The notes under the pieces were generated by a model. That model was not told the origin of the DNA. It saw nothing but the letters and a program-made list of their open reading frames with translations, and searched no databases. The translations under genes and the position numbers were made by a program. Positions 49,301-62,400 of a stretch of 64,000 nucleotides of DNA are shown here, piece after piece. The stretch lies in NCBI GenBank assembly GCA_028023455.1, contig JAQFVV010006200.1:9102521-9166520 (forward strand). The letters are read 5' to 3'. Every line of letters starts with the position of its first letter. The stretch's first letter is position 1. This DNA is from Epiperipatus broadwayi. Lineage: Eukaryota; Onychophora; Udeonychophora; Euonychophora; Peripatidae.

Positions 49301-52300
49301 TGTAAGATTTGTTGTTCAAAATTTGAATCGGATACTGCTTTGAATGAACATGTTTTAACACTTAGTATCTACCCCTGCTTGAATTGTCCCTTTAAAACCC
49401 ATAATATAAATATGCTTTCATTGCATGTGTTTTTAATTCACAATAATAATTACCTTCAATGTCCTTTATGTTCTTATTCTGTAAAAAATAAAAGAGCATT
49501 TCGACATCATTTAAAAATAGAACATTCCTCTCACACATTATTGTTAAATAATCTCATAAGATACAATCCTTTATTAGAATGGAGATGCCCATATTGTGTC
49601 TTTCAAGGACTTTCTTCAATTCAATTGTATAATCATATTATCTCATCTCATTCCAAAATATTGAAAATTTTTTCAGGAGTCAGGAAAATTTCACGCCTAG
49701 GAAAAAACTGGCTAAAATTCAAAAAGTGCTTATATTGCAATTACAAATCAAATTTAATTATCAATTTTCAGCGCCATTTAAAAATACATGAAAAAGAAGA
49801 TATGGTTATAAAATATTGTTGTTCATATTGTGATTATTGTTCTATTTCAATTTACCAAATGAAAACTCACTTTTTTCAAAATCATTCAGAAGACTCCCTG
49901 TCTGCTCAAGTTACCTTTTTATTGCCTAATAATATTTCGGTGATTAATTCTGATGATAAGACTTTAGATTCTAATATTCCTAGTTCCTATTCAGATATTT
50001 CAGCAGCCAAAACTGTTAATTTAGAAAATAGTCAAAGTTCTGATCAACAGAATCGGAATGTTATAAATATTCCACATAATGTACAATTTCAAAATTCAAT
50101 GATGCAGAATTCTTTTTTACATGAAACTTTTGTTCCTACTAATTTTGTAAGAGGATATGTGTGCCCATGGTGTGGATTCAATTCAACTTTTCATAAAGAC
50201 GTAAAATTGCATATTTGGAATAAACACCAAAATAAACCAGTAAGTCAATTAAAAAAGGTAATGAATTGTGAATATAAAATTATTTACACCCCATTTGTAC
50301 AACTTCTTTGTAACATTTGTGGAGCTTCTTTCAATAACGTTAATATCCTGGCATATCATGTATATATGTGCATAAAAAGATTGCATTCCTGTAAATCATG
50401 TAGTTTTTCATGTGAATGTTTTTTAACACTACTTCAGCATACTGCGAAAGAGCATCCACCAAAAGATTTTCCAAATATTCAAGATCTTAACAAACCTATT
50501 GTCAGTGGTCCTGAAAACTTATCCATTGTGCTGAATAATTCTGCTCTTGCAAATTCCCAATCTCTGTTACCATTATTAAAAGAAAGTGCTGAAGATGTAT
50601 TTAAAAATAATATTATAGAAAATAATAAGTGTTTAACAAAAAACATTTCTGTATTACCAGTAATCATAAATAAAAACTCTAATATTTTGAATAAAAATAA
50701 TATAACAAATAAAACTTTATCCATTTTTCCCAAAAGTAATCCTATTGTAATTCTTAATAAAAATAATTTAAGTACTCCTGAATTTAATTTGACAACTATA
50801 TCATCAAATTTAAATACTGCCATGATTTCTGAAGAAAAAAACAAAGATATTGGAAGAACTAGATTACCTGCAGTATTGCCAAAACTTATTTTTGTTCATC
50901 CTGAAACCAACGTTAAAATGAATACAGTTCAATGCTCTACTGTTTCAGAAAGTCTGAAAGAAGAAAAGTATAAATGTACCATGTGTTGTTTTACCACTAC
51001 CTTAAAAACTCATTTTGATTATCATTTAAAAAGACAACATTACAAACAAATGAATAATCTTAAATCCAAAGAGACAGCTGTAAATTCCTCTTCAACATCA
51101 AAAAAACAAAGTGATCAAAATAATGTTGAATCTGTATTACTGCATTTAATCAAAAATTCTGATCTTGTTATAAATCCAACTATTAAAAAACAGACACAGA
51201 TAAGAAAAGAGGAAGATGAAGAGTCTAAGTTAGAGAGTACTGTTACTGTTGAACCATTTGATCCATTTTTTCAAAAAGATAGTGATAAATCAATGGAGAT
51301 ATATTCCAAAAATAAAAATACATTGACCAGCAATGAAATAACTTTTGAATTAAAAACAAATTCTTGCTCATACAATCCAAATAAAGTGAAATTGGAACCT
51401 TTGGAATCATCTTCCAAAGCATGTGGTCAGTCTTTTAATAATATAAATCAAATACTGCAAGACAAATGTGATATAGAAACAAACATTTGGCCTAAACAAA
51501 TATCAGACAATTTATCAAAAAGAAACTATGAAATAATGTCATTAAATTCAAAAACTAATGATAATCAAATATTGCATTCTTTACAGAATTCTAATAATGT
51601 TACAATTAATCATTATGGATGCCTTTGTTGCAAATTCAATACGACTAATTTACAAGTAATGTCAGAACATGTTAAATTTGATCATAATATAAATGGAAGT
51701 AAATCTATAGCTTACATTTTTAAAATAATTATTAATAGCAATAACAATCTGCAATGCCACTTATGTGGCATAACATTCAATACAAGGTTGTTGTTAGTTG
51801 TTCACATTCGGATGTTTCATTTTGATGTCTGGTTATACTGTGAAATGTGTAGTTTTTCAACCAGCAATAAAATATTATTAGAAAATCACTTGTCTGAGAA
51901 ACATATTGGTACTTTGAATGGAAAATCATTAAAATGTGCTCATTGTTCTTTTTATTGTATTGATCAAATTTCAATGCAAATTCATTTGAAAGCTCATTTA
52001 GGTGATCAGTTTCGTATATGCCTTTTCTGCAACCAATATGTTAATAAACAATTATATAGCACCCATTTAGATGAGTGTTCTAAAAAACCATATAACTGTA
52101 AAACCTGCTCTTTTATGACTGAACATAAGGAACGTTATCAGGCACACTTGAACTTTCAGCATACAGGTGAGATGAACTTAAAATGTCCTTTTTGTAACTA
52201 TATGTGTGAGCATGATTTTATCTTAACCGATCATATATGTAGTGGTCATTCTGAGAAATGGAATTCTGATTCTAAAAATGAGTCATGCAATATGATTTAT

Positions 52301-52489
52301 AAATTTAGTGAGCCACCAAAAGCAGAATCAGAGACTTTGAATCAAGAGAATTATCACATACAATCAGTGCCTAGCTGCAATAAGAAGCAAAAATTTAAAT
52401 GCCCCTATTGCGAACATTTTCGAACATCTCTTGAGGCACATTACATTTATCATTTGAAAAGACAGCATAGTGTTGCAATTGCCAAATAA
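46331..52489 (+). CDS. Terminal exon: second BTB domain and about 32 C2H2-type zinc fingers
   Basis: This exon is open for 2052 codons and preceded by an in-frame TAG in the acceptor, so it begins at the splice site. Residues about 160-265 of the joined protein form a second BTB domain (LWQGVLEFRASNLLCDFTII, AHKIILAAMSPYL, DYLYIGN). After an acidic and Ser/Asn-rich linker come about 32 finger-like units from 46906 to 52472. Most follow C-x2-C-x12-H-x4-H with an aromatic/Cys-x2-Cys-x-F-x-T start. Three are C2HC (near 49220, 50310, 52020) and one lacks its last His (near 49305). Long linkers separate the groups (for example 50470-50960, 51060-51610). BTB-zinc-finger proteins are nuclear DNA-binding regulators; the target here is unknown. 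The first internal ATG (46403) lies inside BTB2. Confidence 0.92.
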   Translation, partial: SEPSSLFDSHLSHHLTHQRLRDKAMDLWQGVLEFRASNLLCDFTIIVEQQNIQAHKIILAAMSPYLQVILNEHKTMVSLVLDLPYSSVQYIIDYLYIGNVKLKSDKNFILNIKKVADLFMLPHIQKECMNFLRRLMSEEEKEKCSFSEVCEYSCNKSNIITEKSSLESQRNCLLPLNCDCNFFTNHRSSSDLFYCLHCSFTSSNTLSLNEHIQSVHAGKTYTSSENIYSIELSTDIKSENDESKSNSVWKEKISHTYQQKFSPNIIPESCMHEAKNIATNDIKSTTKEHGELSENKKNCFIGSIVEKENIGNHCLANYSQLERNSNMHKPFLTTTSIMLNSDTIQNDISPNVSVDTNLEIKGPKIASSFSIKDINLSTRNNFSHLESYICVLCKLILMKADDMKNHILNFHSAKLLELPIKSIMQSVFYSPNGKFICEDCCMIYKSLKILWIHKNTDHQSTLTLNCLLCNWSPKNFYFFQLHKIFYHSTVKQNGSFTCSTCDKNFDEAIMLRIHSLCHLSSKQYNCSQCPFQEESENLLQCHISIHHNNWLSKPTIEHSQQYNEVSLKKNHHRKLVSIPPLLADSSSSTNNKLENECPFNTIIATNEIKYHHKNIVDKCNFFFCSICLYKTKILEELHTHTISMHTKSIINCSKCTYSTFKKSNYQMHYHRMHILDGKTLISGKKCPLCNFKTPYFFSLKMHLRFKHPTFNFSLEFSSHSKLKLNSNCKEYKKLLKVLPPMNFFSKSLPDSSTSFNKILFCQHCKFTSTNEDIITKHMAAHHRDLLKYLLIEKKSNNTSNNIILLSSNNKLPDSTSNTSLRSSICVINKESNHYKMHLKKKKLHRCFYCPFSTFYYNHLKNHIKKHYQHKILKLSNFHCFQKQNNNDLEKFTNLLNENLLQCKVCNACFTKPADLLEHTKSFHLEIANVFCNLCTFSTVNDYHLNFHKFVIHHIPVSVSPEYACNHCSLKFSAASLLKQHMTVCNSYLKKCKICCSKFESDTALNEHVLTLSIYPCLNCPFKTHNINMLSLHVFLIHNNNYLQCPLCSYSVKNKRAFRHHLKIEHSSHTLLLNNLIRYNPLLEWRCPYCVFQGLSSIQLYNHIISSHSKILKIFSGVRKISRLGKNWLKFKKCLYCNYKSNLIINFQRHLKIHEKEDMVIKYCCSYCDYCSISIYQMKTHFFQNHSEDSLSAQVTFLLPNNISVINSDDKTLDSNIPSSYSDISAAKTVNLENSQSSDQQNRNVINIPHNVQFQNSMMQNSFLHETFVPTNFVRGYVCPWCGFNSTFHKDVKLHIWNKHQNKPVSQLKKVMNCEYKIIYTPFVQLLCNICGASFNNVNILAYHVYMCIKRLHSCKSCSFSCECFLTLLQHTAKEHPPKDFPNIQDLNKPIVSGPENLSIVLNNSALANSQSLLPLLKESAEDVFKNNIIENNKCLTKNISVLPVIINKNSNILNKNNITNKTLSIFPKSNPIVILNKNNLSTPEFNLTTISSNLNTAMISEEKNKDIGRTRLPAVLPKLIFVHPETNVKMNTVQCSTVSESLKEEKYKCTMCCFTTTLKTHFDYHLKRQHYKQMNNLKSKETAVNSSSTSKKQSDQNNVESVLLHLIKNSDLVINPTIKKQTQIRKEEDEESKLESTVTVEPFDPFFQKDSDKSMEIYSKNKNTLTSNEITFELKTNSCSYNPNKVKLEPLESSSKACGQSFNNINQILQDKCDIETNIWPKQISDNLSKRNYEIMSLNSKTNDNQILHSLQNSNNVTINHYGCLCCKFNTTNLQVMSEHVKFDHNINGSKSIAYIFKIIINSNNNLQCHLCGITFNTRLLLVVHIRMFHFDVWLYCEMCSFSTSNKILLENHLSEKHIGTLNGKSLKCAHCSFYCIDQISMQIHLKAHLGDQFRICLFCNQYVNKQLYSTHLDECSKKPYNCKTCSFMTEHKERYQAHLNFQHTGEMNLKCPFCNYMCEHDFILTDHICSGHSEKWNSDSKNESCNMIYKFSEPPKAESETLNQENYHIQSVPSCNKKQKFKCPYCEHFRTSLEAHYIYHLKRQHSVAIAK

Positions 52490-52490
52490 A
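52485..52490 (+). terminator. AATAAA overlapping the stop codon
   Basis: AATAAA at 52485-52490 overlaps the TAA stop (52487-52489). It is probably too early for the true poly-A site. Other AATAAA motifs lie at about 53088 and 53261, so a longer 3' UTR of about 0.6-0.8 kb is likely. No signal is decisive. Confidence 0.25.
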
Positions 52491-55400
52491 CATTTTTTTT
52501 TTTTTTTTTTTTAGTAATTATTTAATTAAATTAAGCACTTGAAAAGTAAAGGATCATTTTTTAAATGATTTATTAATGTTCCCATTTTAAAACTTGTTTA
52601 CCCAAAAATTTAATACATTTGAAGTTATTGGTTATTAAATTAAATCCAAATTATATTTGGATTACTTTTCTAAAGACCATTTTTATTCTTATAATCTTTT
52701 CCTCAGAATATGTTGAAACTATGTGTTAAAGTATTTACCTTTATATGATCTTAATCATTTTAATTATATACCTATGATCCATTTGCAAGTTGCCGTATTA
52801 AGCAACAACAAGAAAATTGTACAAAAAAACTGTTAATACTTTTAATAAATTTATCCATTAAAGTCATACAATTTATTGATTTTATATATTCCAATGAATG
52901 TATGCAAAAATCATAGTAAAATATAAGAACAGTAGAAAAAATATCGCCAGATATGACAAATATGTTACAAATATATAAAAGTAGTCTTTTCACTCAGCAT
53001 GTAGCATATATACTGATAATTTTGCTACTTAAAACATAGACATAAAGTACTAAGTAACAATATGTTAATAAATCGTATATATTGTAAATAAATAGATGGC
53101 TATAAATATAAAAATTAGAGCAAATGTATCAGTTGATTGTTTGAATTATTATATATAAATGGATTCATATTGTTATATGTTAAAAAAAATGTTGCACTTT
53201 TTATAATTATTACTAATACTAAATTTTTATTGTCTGAAATTGTTTTTTTTTAATTTTTATCAATAAACATATATACTTTGATCTGTATTTGACATTTTAC
53301 AGATACATTTCTGCATAATGTTGCTATTAAAAACATATTGGATCCACTGAGGTGTTGTAGCTGTTATACAGCAACATATAGAAATGCAAAAATTATAAAT
53401 ACAACCAGATACAATAATAATCTAATTTTTGATTAGCCACTGCCAAAGTTTTGAATATTTATTTTCTTTGATTAATTTTGGATTCGCATAGTATGAGTTC
53501 ATTGAAGCTTATGGTACAGTTCTAAAATTGAAAGGGTAGAACAAATTATAAGAGCATTAAGCCATTTCAAACTATTATTGATAAAAGTCAAATGTTATTG
53601 TCTGGTCATAAAATTTCTTCTTAATTGTCTTCAGGTAGAAAATAAGTATACATTTTGTAGTGATTTTAAAAAGTTTTCTCTGTATCTCTAATAATATATT
53701 CTGGTCATTTTATATCAGATTTTCAGTGGATTGCATTGATTTCGATTAATAACAAGCTGCTTTAATTATTGCTACTGTTGATATGTATTGAATTTCATGT
53801 AAAAGTATGATGCATATAATTAAACAACAAAATATGTGATTATCAACAGAGATAGTTGATCAATTTTTTCAATATGCTCGACATAATTTTTTTTAGAACT
53901 ATATCAAAATATATACATCAAATGATCTAGATATGTACTAAAGAAAAGTTTGGTTCGGAGGGTTTTTAAAGAAATGTAAATGAAATCTTTTAATCTCAAT
54001 CATTGACAATTTGCTATTTTTTCCCACCAATTCTTACTAGTTGTATGTAAAAGAAGTTTCAGAATTACATATTTACACACTCTAAAAAAATTAGATTTCA
54101 TGAACTATTATGCACAGTTTTTATATTATATTTTATTATTTTAAGGCATTTAAAATTCCAAAAATAGTTGAATGATTTAGCTATCTTGTTGACTTTATTA
54201 GGGCATGACTTGCATGAATTCACAATAACATCCCTTATTTCATTATTGCTATATAAAAATTCATAATGATTAACTTTAATAACATTTTCAAATTTCTGGT
54301 ACTATTATTTATGTGGAATTGTTTTTCTCTAATCAAATATATATTTTTCAAATATGTCTGAAGATGAGCTATAGGTTTTGAGGTCTGAAGTGCTTAAATG
54401 TCAGAGCTGTCAACCAGAATAATAATGTTAAAAAATGCATATAACTGTATATTAAATTACTAAGATCTGAATATATTTAAAGCAAAACTGCTGGTAGTGA
54501 AAAAGAAAATGCATTTTGATTGGGATAAATAGAATTATCATTTATTTTTCGACAAAATATTGTAAATCACTGTTAAAATTTGAAAACTTAACTACAGTAT
54601 ATTTTGTACAAATTAACTTAATTATTTTAGAACAATTACATTTTAACACATGAAGTTACATGTTTTCATTTCTCAAATATTTTTTGTCTTTATTTTCACA
54701 AAAAGTTTGATCACCATGACAAACTTAAAGTTCAGGTAAAAATTTTGTAAATTTTAAAGCCTCTTATATCTGTGAGACTCCGGGTTGACATTTAATAATT
54801 GTCTATAAGTATAGGCCTGTGTACATATATATATAATCTTATTCATCAATCACCTTAGTCTAATGCCACCATAACAAAAATTCTCGAGCCAAACTTAGAG
54901 ACTTATTTTAATAAACTTTGTAAATAGTGCTTACTTTTTTATATCAATACTAAATAATTGATAATAAAAAAAAAAGGCCACTTTTTTACAATTACTGTGT
55001 TTTTATATATGGTGGATTAATCATTCTGAAAGGAGTAAAATTTTAAACTTGTGAGAATTTCTGCTTATCATTTCAAGTGACTATTTTTTGTTTAACTGAC
55101 AAATTAGCATTGATATGAAAAAATGGCTTTATTTGTAGTAATGCATTTGGATGTATTTGCTATGGGAATAAAATTATATATTATCAGCATTATATATTTA
55201 GTAGCAGTAGTTTATTCACAAGCATATTAAAATTATATATAGTTTTTGTGAATTGTCTATATAAATGATATAACTAAATAATGTGTGATCATATAGGTAT
55301 CTTAATGAATCTCCTTAAAGTATATATAACTCAAATTAAGATGCTAGAGTAAATCATGTTAAAAGGATAAATTATTGCCAGTAATGATGAAATATTATCA

Positions 55401-58400
55401 CTTGATTATAATACTGTGTTGCCTAGTTAATTCAATCTGCTTTAAGACAAAACACAACATATGTATATCCAAACATAAATTCATATATATTTATTTAAAC
55501 CAATTTTTATTTTATTTTTAAAAGAAGTTTATTGTATAATATATATAATTATGTTCTTTAAACATAGTTTGTCTTTTTATAATTGTTTCAAAAATAAATA
55601 TTTGAAGTAATCAAATTGAAAATGCTAATTTATATATTCATATATTAAAATGTAAGTTTTTTGACTTTTCCCTTTTTTTCCCCAGGTTGTTCAATAATTT
55701 GACAAAAAATCAATCTATCTAATTGAAATACGGTTTGTATTTAAGGTATTTTTTTTAATGAAATAAATTAAAATATTGATCATTAAATAACATACTTCTG
55801 TATTTGAAAGAAAATTATCTCCTCCGTTTGATAAAAGTTAGAAATAATACTGAGATTATTGAGTTGTTAACTTTATAGTACTAAATATTGCATCCATAAT
55901 TTAAAATACAAGTGTTTGAAATTCAATTAATTTATGTTTCTTAGCATATTTTCATTTCTATGCTTTTTAACATCTATATATTTGAAACTTTATTGATGAC
56001 ACAGCACCCATTAAAATATACAACTCAGCTCTGAAATTGAGATGCTTAAGTAAATTATATTAAGAGTAGTGTCAGACTAACCACTGGTGATGATTAAGTG
56101 TTGCTGTTGGCTATAATACATTATTGCCTAGTTACTCCTATGCCTTAATTGTACATTCATGCATCATGAATCCAATAGGTAGATGAAAAGTTGAATGAGG
56201 GAAATAAAATATATGGTGTTGAATGAGCAGTTATTAATGTAGTTATACTAATTTTTATATACTTTCCTAAATTAATTTTTGTCAAATTTGAATGAACGAA
56301 GGAATTAAATTTCACAAAAAAAATAACATTTAAGTTGTTAAATATTTTTTATTGTGGTGAATGATGAGCATTATTTCTCAATATATGGTTTTTGTATTAT
56401 GAAGATCCTTAATAACAATATTTGGTAAGAAGTATAGGAATTGTTACCTCACAAAATGAATGATTTGGCATTTTTGCGGTATGTGATTTAGTATGACAGG
56501 TTTAAAAAATAAATATTCATTACTTTGGCACATGGCCACTTAAACAATACCCATTTGATTTTTAAATTATAGCATGCATACTTATGGTATCTGTTTTATG
56601 CAAAACAAAGATATTCCAATATTTTGTGTTAAGGTATTGATAGGCAATGGCAAACTATTATCTAAAATGAATAAGCTTTACACTTACTCAGTACATCCCA
56701 TTGTCTAGACACTAAATTTATTTTTGGCCTTCTGGATTTATTTAACATTCATGCTTAACTGGTCATAGGGATATCTTACCAACATATGGAAAAGATACTA
56801 CTAGAATTTTTTTCTAAATCCATTTATGTTATTGTGAATAGCACAAGATATTTGCATAGTCGATATTATATACTATGAAAATAATGATTTTTGTAATATC
56901 AACTTATTTTTGGCTTATTTCTTTTTTTTTTTTTTTGTATATGTCTAAATATGTTTGTATAATATTTTATTGTAAAAAAAAAAAGAAGAAAAGTTTAAAT
57001 CAAAAAATATCATTTCTGCTATTAATATATCCAGATTTCTTTTTAATATATTTTACTAATTTGATAACAATCAATCCTTAAGCTATCAACAATTTCAACC
57101 TGTATTCAAGGCAATATTACTAATATATATATATATAATTCTATATATGTATGTATTTATGCCCTTTGGAGTTTAGCATAATAATGACTCAGAGCTAAAG
57201 ATTAAAGGATCGATTTTTAGCTCAGTAATGTAGATAAAAAAAACTTGGTTAAATGACAGAAATTGTTGAGCTCATAGTAGTTGAATGTCACATGATCTGA
57301 TTCATCTTTTTGTACATGTATTTTCGTATATGTATTTTAATTTTATTTTCATGTTAATTTGATTTATTTTATAAAAACTTGAAATATATGTTACAAATCA
57401 AATTATATTTGTTATGCTTCATCATATGTATATATTTTTATCTGTTTTATATTTTTAAAAAATAAAATTGTTTTATCGTTTGTGTTTCTTATATTTATAT
57501 GTCTATGCATATATATTTAATTAGTTGTTTTTTATGATTTCTCAATGTTGTTAACCTTTGATTTTTCTTTTTAATTCAATGCAATTGTTATTTTTATTTG
57601 ATATATTGTATATAATTCTCTGCTTTATTTATTCGCTAAAATACTATAATTATATTTTAATATTATTAACATCAATGATTCAACCTTTTTTTATATGCTA
57701 CCCCAGTGATTGACAATCTTTTTTTATTCCTGTTCATTTTTTCTATATCGAATATTTTGCATTCATTCACAGATCAAATGAATAAATCAATAAAAAATGT
57801 ATTAATTGATGACAATATTCATATATAATGTGAAAAGTGATGATAATAAAAATATATTAATATACATATGAAGATTAAAAGTATGTTACCTTTTTTAATC
57901 ATGTAAAACCCAATTACAAAATATGACAAGAACATTTTTTAGAAAAACATTTTATTTCTTTAATGATGATAATTTAAAAAATACCAAAAGCAGAAATATA
58001 TAAGAGCTATGTTTACAAAAGTTAAAATTTAGCTACAAGCTATAACAATTAGATCATTAACTTCTTTGGTGCTATTTTTGTTTGCACACAGTCTTTAAAT
58101 TTGGTTTCTAATTTAACATTTATACAAACTCAAATTCCAAACTGTCATGTGTCAGTTGATGTTTTTTTAATGGATTTAAAATTTAATTCCTTTTCCAAAA
58201 AATTTCACAGATTTATATATGATGAACCAAAAATAATTAAAATAGATAACTATTTTTTTTTTTCATTATTAAAAACTATTTAGCCAACAATACCAGTATA
58301 CTGTATTTTTATTTGTATATTTGGAATTTTTTTTTTTTTTCAATTTCTGCATTTTTTTGAATTTATTATTCCAAATTAAAAAAAAACTTTTAAAATCAAT

Positions 58401-59432
58401 TAATTCCAAGTTTTCAATTCCCAGAAAATAAAAATATTGTTTGTTTGTGAAACTTCATCAAAATTAATTATTAATTGATAAAATATGAATCTACTGAAAT
58501 CTCTCTTCATTTTATTTTTGTAAGTTTATTAATTGAATAAAAATTTATAGTTTTTTTGGAAGGCAATCAATGTGTTATTCCAAATGCATTCATGAGTCAC
58601 CGACTGTTGTACTAGATCATTTTGGTACATATATTTATCTGTTGTATAGAATAGTGCAAAATTAAATATTGATATTTATTTTTGGCTAGAAAATGGGTGT
58701 TTATGATTTTTTGTAGTAAATTCTATTATGTAATCTAAAATTATCTTGATTAAACTTACCAAATTGCTTAAAGAAAATATTAATCTATTATATTCATGTA
58801 TCTTGTGAATCCAACTGAAGACTTTTATTAAAATACATGTTGGCCATCAAACAGTTTTGTAAAAACATTAAAAAGTAGCTATCATTGATATAGCACAGAA
58901 ATAGTAACTATTTTTTTATTTTTCTATAAAATTTTATCTGATTGTCAGTACAATGTTCATATGGCTTAGTTTAGTGAAATAGATGAGATTAATGTTTTTT
59001 TTAAGCATTTGGTAAATCTAGTCAACATAGTTTCCTGTTATATAATCAAATATATATATATATCAACAGCTACTAACATTACACACTCTAGCCAAATACT
59101 TGGTTATTAGTCATGAATATGATATACATGTTATATTGAAAGTATGCTATGCAGTGATAACGTTGAATATTTTTTTAAAAATTATCTTTTTTATGTTTTC
59201 ATTAACAATCATTTATTATAAAATTTCAAAACTAAATATCATGTACTATTGCAAAATAAAAATCAGATAAATATCCCATTTTATTCTTATTTTGCATTAG
59301 AATGCAACTGATATTTAGTTTTTGGACTATTTCTGGTTCAAGTAATTAGGTGTTAATCGATTTATTATAACTTCTATCTTAGTTTTATATATTTAATTTA
59401 TTTATATACAGTATATTTAAAAATTATAAAAT
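52491..59432. other. Downstream non-coding region
   Basis: The first 0.6-0.8 kb is probably the 3' UTR of the zinc-finger gene. The rest is AT-rich with no gene I can support. Frames such as 56875-57081 and 58101-58283 are low complexity. One pair of related segments is listed separately (55322-55440 and 56018-56135). Confidence 0.45.
55322..56135. repeat. Direct repeat pair, about 120 bp, 0.7 kb apart
   Basis: The segments 55322-55440 and 56018-56135 share, in order, AACTCA...ATT(A/G)AGATGCT, AGTAAAT(C/T)AT, GTGATGATTAA/TGATGATGAAA-like, TATAATAC and TGCCTAGTTA. Divergence is high. Nature unknown. Confidence 0.55.
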
Positions 59433-59445
59433 AATTACATAACCA

Positions 59446-62400
59446 TTAGCAATCCACTGCAGGGTGAAGGTCTCCAAGTTCAATCCATCTTCTCTGACCT
59501 TTAGCTTCTCTTCTCCACATCACCCCTGCACACTTTGTTATTTCATCCATCCATCTCACATGTGGTCTCTTTCTGGGTCTTTTACAATCTCTTGGAATCC
59601 AGTTTAAGATTTCTATTGTCCATCTACTATCATCTCTTCTAGCAATATGCCCAGCCCAACTCCACTTCAGTCTTTTAATTTTTTCAATGAGGTCAGTAAT
59701 ACTTGTTTGTTCTCTTACCCATATATTGTGTTTTCGATCTCTTCTTGTCATTCTTAACATGCATTTCTCCATACTTCTCTGAGTGGTCTGAAGTCTCTAT
59801 ATTGCTCTTCTATTAAGTGTCCAAGTCTCAGATCCATAAGTAAGAACTGGTAAAACCCATTTATTAAAAACCTTCCTTTTCAAACACATAGGCATATTTT
59901 CTTTTAGTATCAAATTATTTCTACCAAAAGCACTTCAACCAAGTTTAATTCTATGATTAATTTCATCCATTATGTTTCCATTTGTATTAATAATCTGACC
60001 AAGGTATTTTTAGCTGTTAACTTCTTCTAACTCATCATAATCAATCTTTATTTTCATATTTTGAGAAAATCCATTGAACATAATTTTAGTCTTTTTAACA
60101 TTTATCTTTAGTCCTACTTTCATCTGATAACTCCTGCAATATTTCTTGCAGCTCTAAAGCATTATTTGCAAAAACAATTACATCATCTGCAAAATATAAA
60201 TGACTTAAATAATCTCCATTTACTTTCACTCCTTTAGCTTCCCATTTTAATCTACAAAATACTTGTTGCAGCACTGCTGCAAAAAGTTTTGGAGATATGG
60301 AGTCATTCTGTCTTACACCTTTATCAATTTTGACTTTCCTAGTATTATTATATAATCTAATTGTTGCTGTTGCATTTTTAAAATATTCTTTAAAATATGA
60401 CAATATTCTGGATCTATACCTTGATGATCCAATGCTTTAATCACTAAAGAAATGTTTGTAGAATCAAATGCCTTTTCATAATCTAAAAATCCAAAGCATA
60501 ATGGCAACTGATATTCATTTGTCCTTTCTATAACTTCTCTCAATACCTGAATATGGTCTTCTGTACTAAAACCACTTTTAAATCCAGCTTGTTCTCTTGG
60601 TTGGTGGAAATCCAATGTTCTCTGTAAATGAGTTGTAATTATCTTGGTAAAAATTTTGTATAAAACTGATAAAAGGCTGATAGGTCTAATTTGTAATATC
60701 TTGATCAACTTTTTAAAATATTAATACTGCATTCTTCCAATCATCTGGTACCTCTTTATCATTTAGACATTTGGTATATAACTTTGCTAAAAAAAAATTT
60801 ATTTCTTCGCCTGCTGCTTTTAATATATCAATTATAATTCCATCATTACCTGAAGCCTTTACTTTCTTCATAAATTTAATTACATGTCTCACTTCTTCAT
60901 TTAAAATTCTGGGCAATTCGAAAGATATAAGAGGTACTTGTTCTTTATTACTATATAATTCTTGATAGAAGTCTTTTACCCATTTCATGATATCATCTCT
61001 CTTTTTAGTAATAATTCCATCTCTTTTTTTTATTGCAGATATAAATTTTCTACCAATACCAAAGTGTTGTTTTATACTCGTGAGACTTTTATTCTCTTCT
61101 ATAGCTTTCCTTGCTAGTTCACAGTTCTTTCATATATCATTTTCAACTCTTTTACACACCATTTTACAAAATTCGATATATTCAATCCTTTTTAATGCAT
61201 TTTTGTATCTTCATAATCCTTTTTTTCTTCATAATTTCTCTAGTCTCAGTAGAAATTTTATTGGTCTATTGCTGCTTTTTTCTACCAGCTATCTTTGTTG
61301 CAGTTTCTAAAAGTGTATGTTATTTTCATATTAATTTCATTCAAATCTGAATCATGTTAAAAATCTATTAATACTTGAAACCAATTTGTAAGTTCTAATC
61401 TAAATTCATTAGAATGTTTCTGAAGATTAGGAATATCAACTGTAAATATTGTTATTTTTTTTAATAATTTTTATCTCTCTAATTTTGCATTATCACATAT
61501 CTTATGTCTTAATAATCGATGACCACTTCCTGTGTTAAATTTATTAAGAACATTACAATCTTGAAATATGTATTTTCTATTAATCAAAATATAATCCAAT
61601 TCTACTGTACCTTCATTTGAATGCTTCCATGTCCATTTCCTTTTAACATTTTTCTCAAAAAAAGAATTCATAATACACCTGGTTCTCTTTTTACGCGGAC
61701 TTATTTAACACAATTTCGAAGTTATGCGATTCATGTTTTACCGGAAGTCGAACTCCGATAATGCGCTATTACTTTACATAATAAATTTCGCGCACTTACG
61801 TTATATTTAAAGTAATAGCACATTATTGGAATTCGACTTTCATCTTAGTAATTTCAATATTTTCAGTGATAGTAAGATTTTATGCAATAATGAAATTAAA
61901 ATCATGATTTCAACATTTTATGTATACACACATTAAATTTTACAAGATTATAATGTAAATTTGTTCAAACATTGTGCATGTTAATTTTGCATTTTAAACC
62001 ACATTCTGCTTTTGCTTTTTAAAAAAGAACATAATCAATTATTAATCATTTAGTGTCTGCATGTTTATTCTTAATTATTTTCTTATTAATGACACTAATC
62101 ACGAATGTGCTCTTAAATTCCAACGAGAGCTAAATGGTTGTATGTCTGGATATCGCGAGCTTCATAAACTATTAATAAAATCATCGTCTCAAAGATTAAT
62201 TACTAATTACGTTATCACCAGAAAACAATTAACACAATATGAGAGTGAAGTTGATGCTAGTTGTATTTCCCATGTGAGGAATCTGATTTTTTTACCAGTT
62301 TGCAAATAGCGACAATAATTAAAACTTGTATAAAAAAATGTAAATTACTGTAATAGTAATAATAACAAGTCAGATGTCACATGACTTATATATAGCTTGC

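Noticed and set aside
54355-54420. Another hammerhead-like motif (CTGAAGATGAG tract)
   Set aside because: No paired stem II and no GAAAC box follow at the right distance.
62061-62309. 82-codon frame as an intact transposase
   Set aside because: Too short and no catalytic motif; only noted as a possible remnant conserved among the three TA-element copies.
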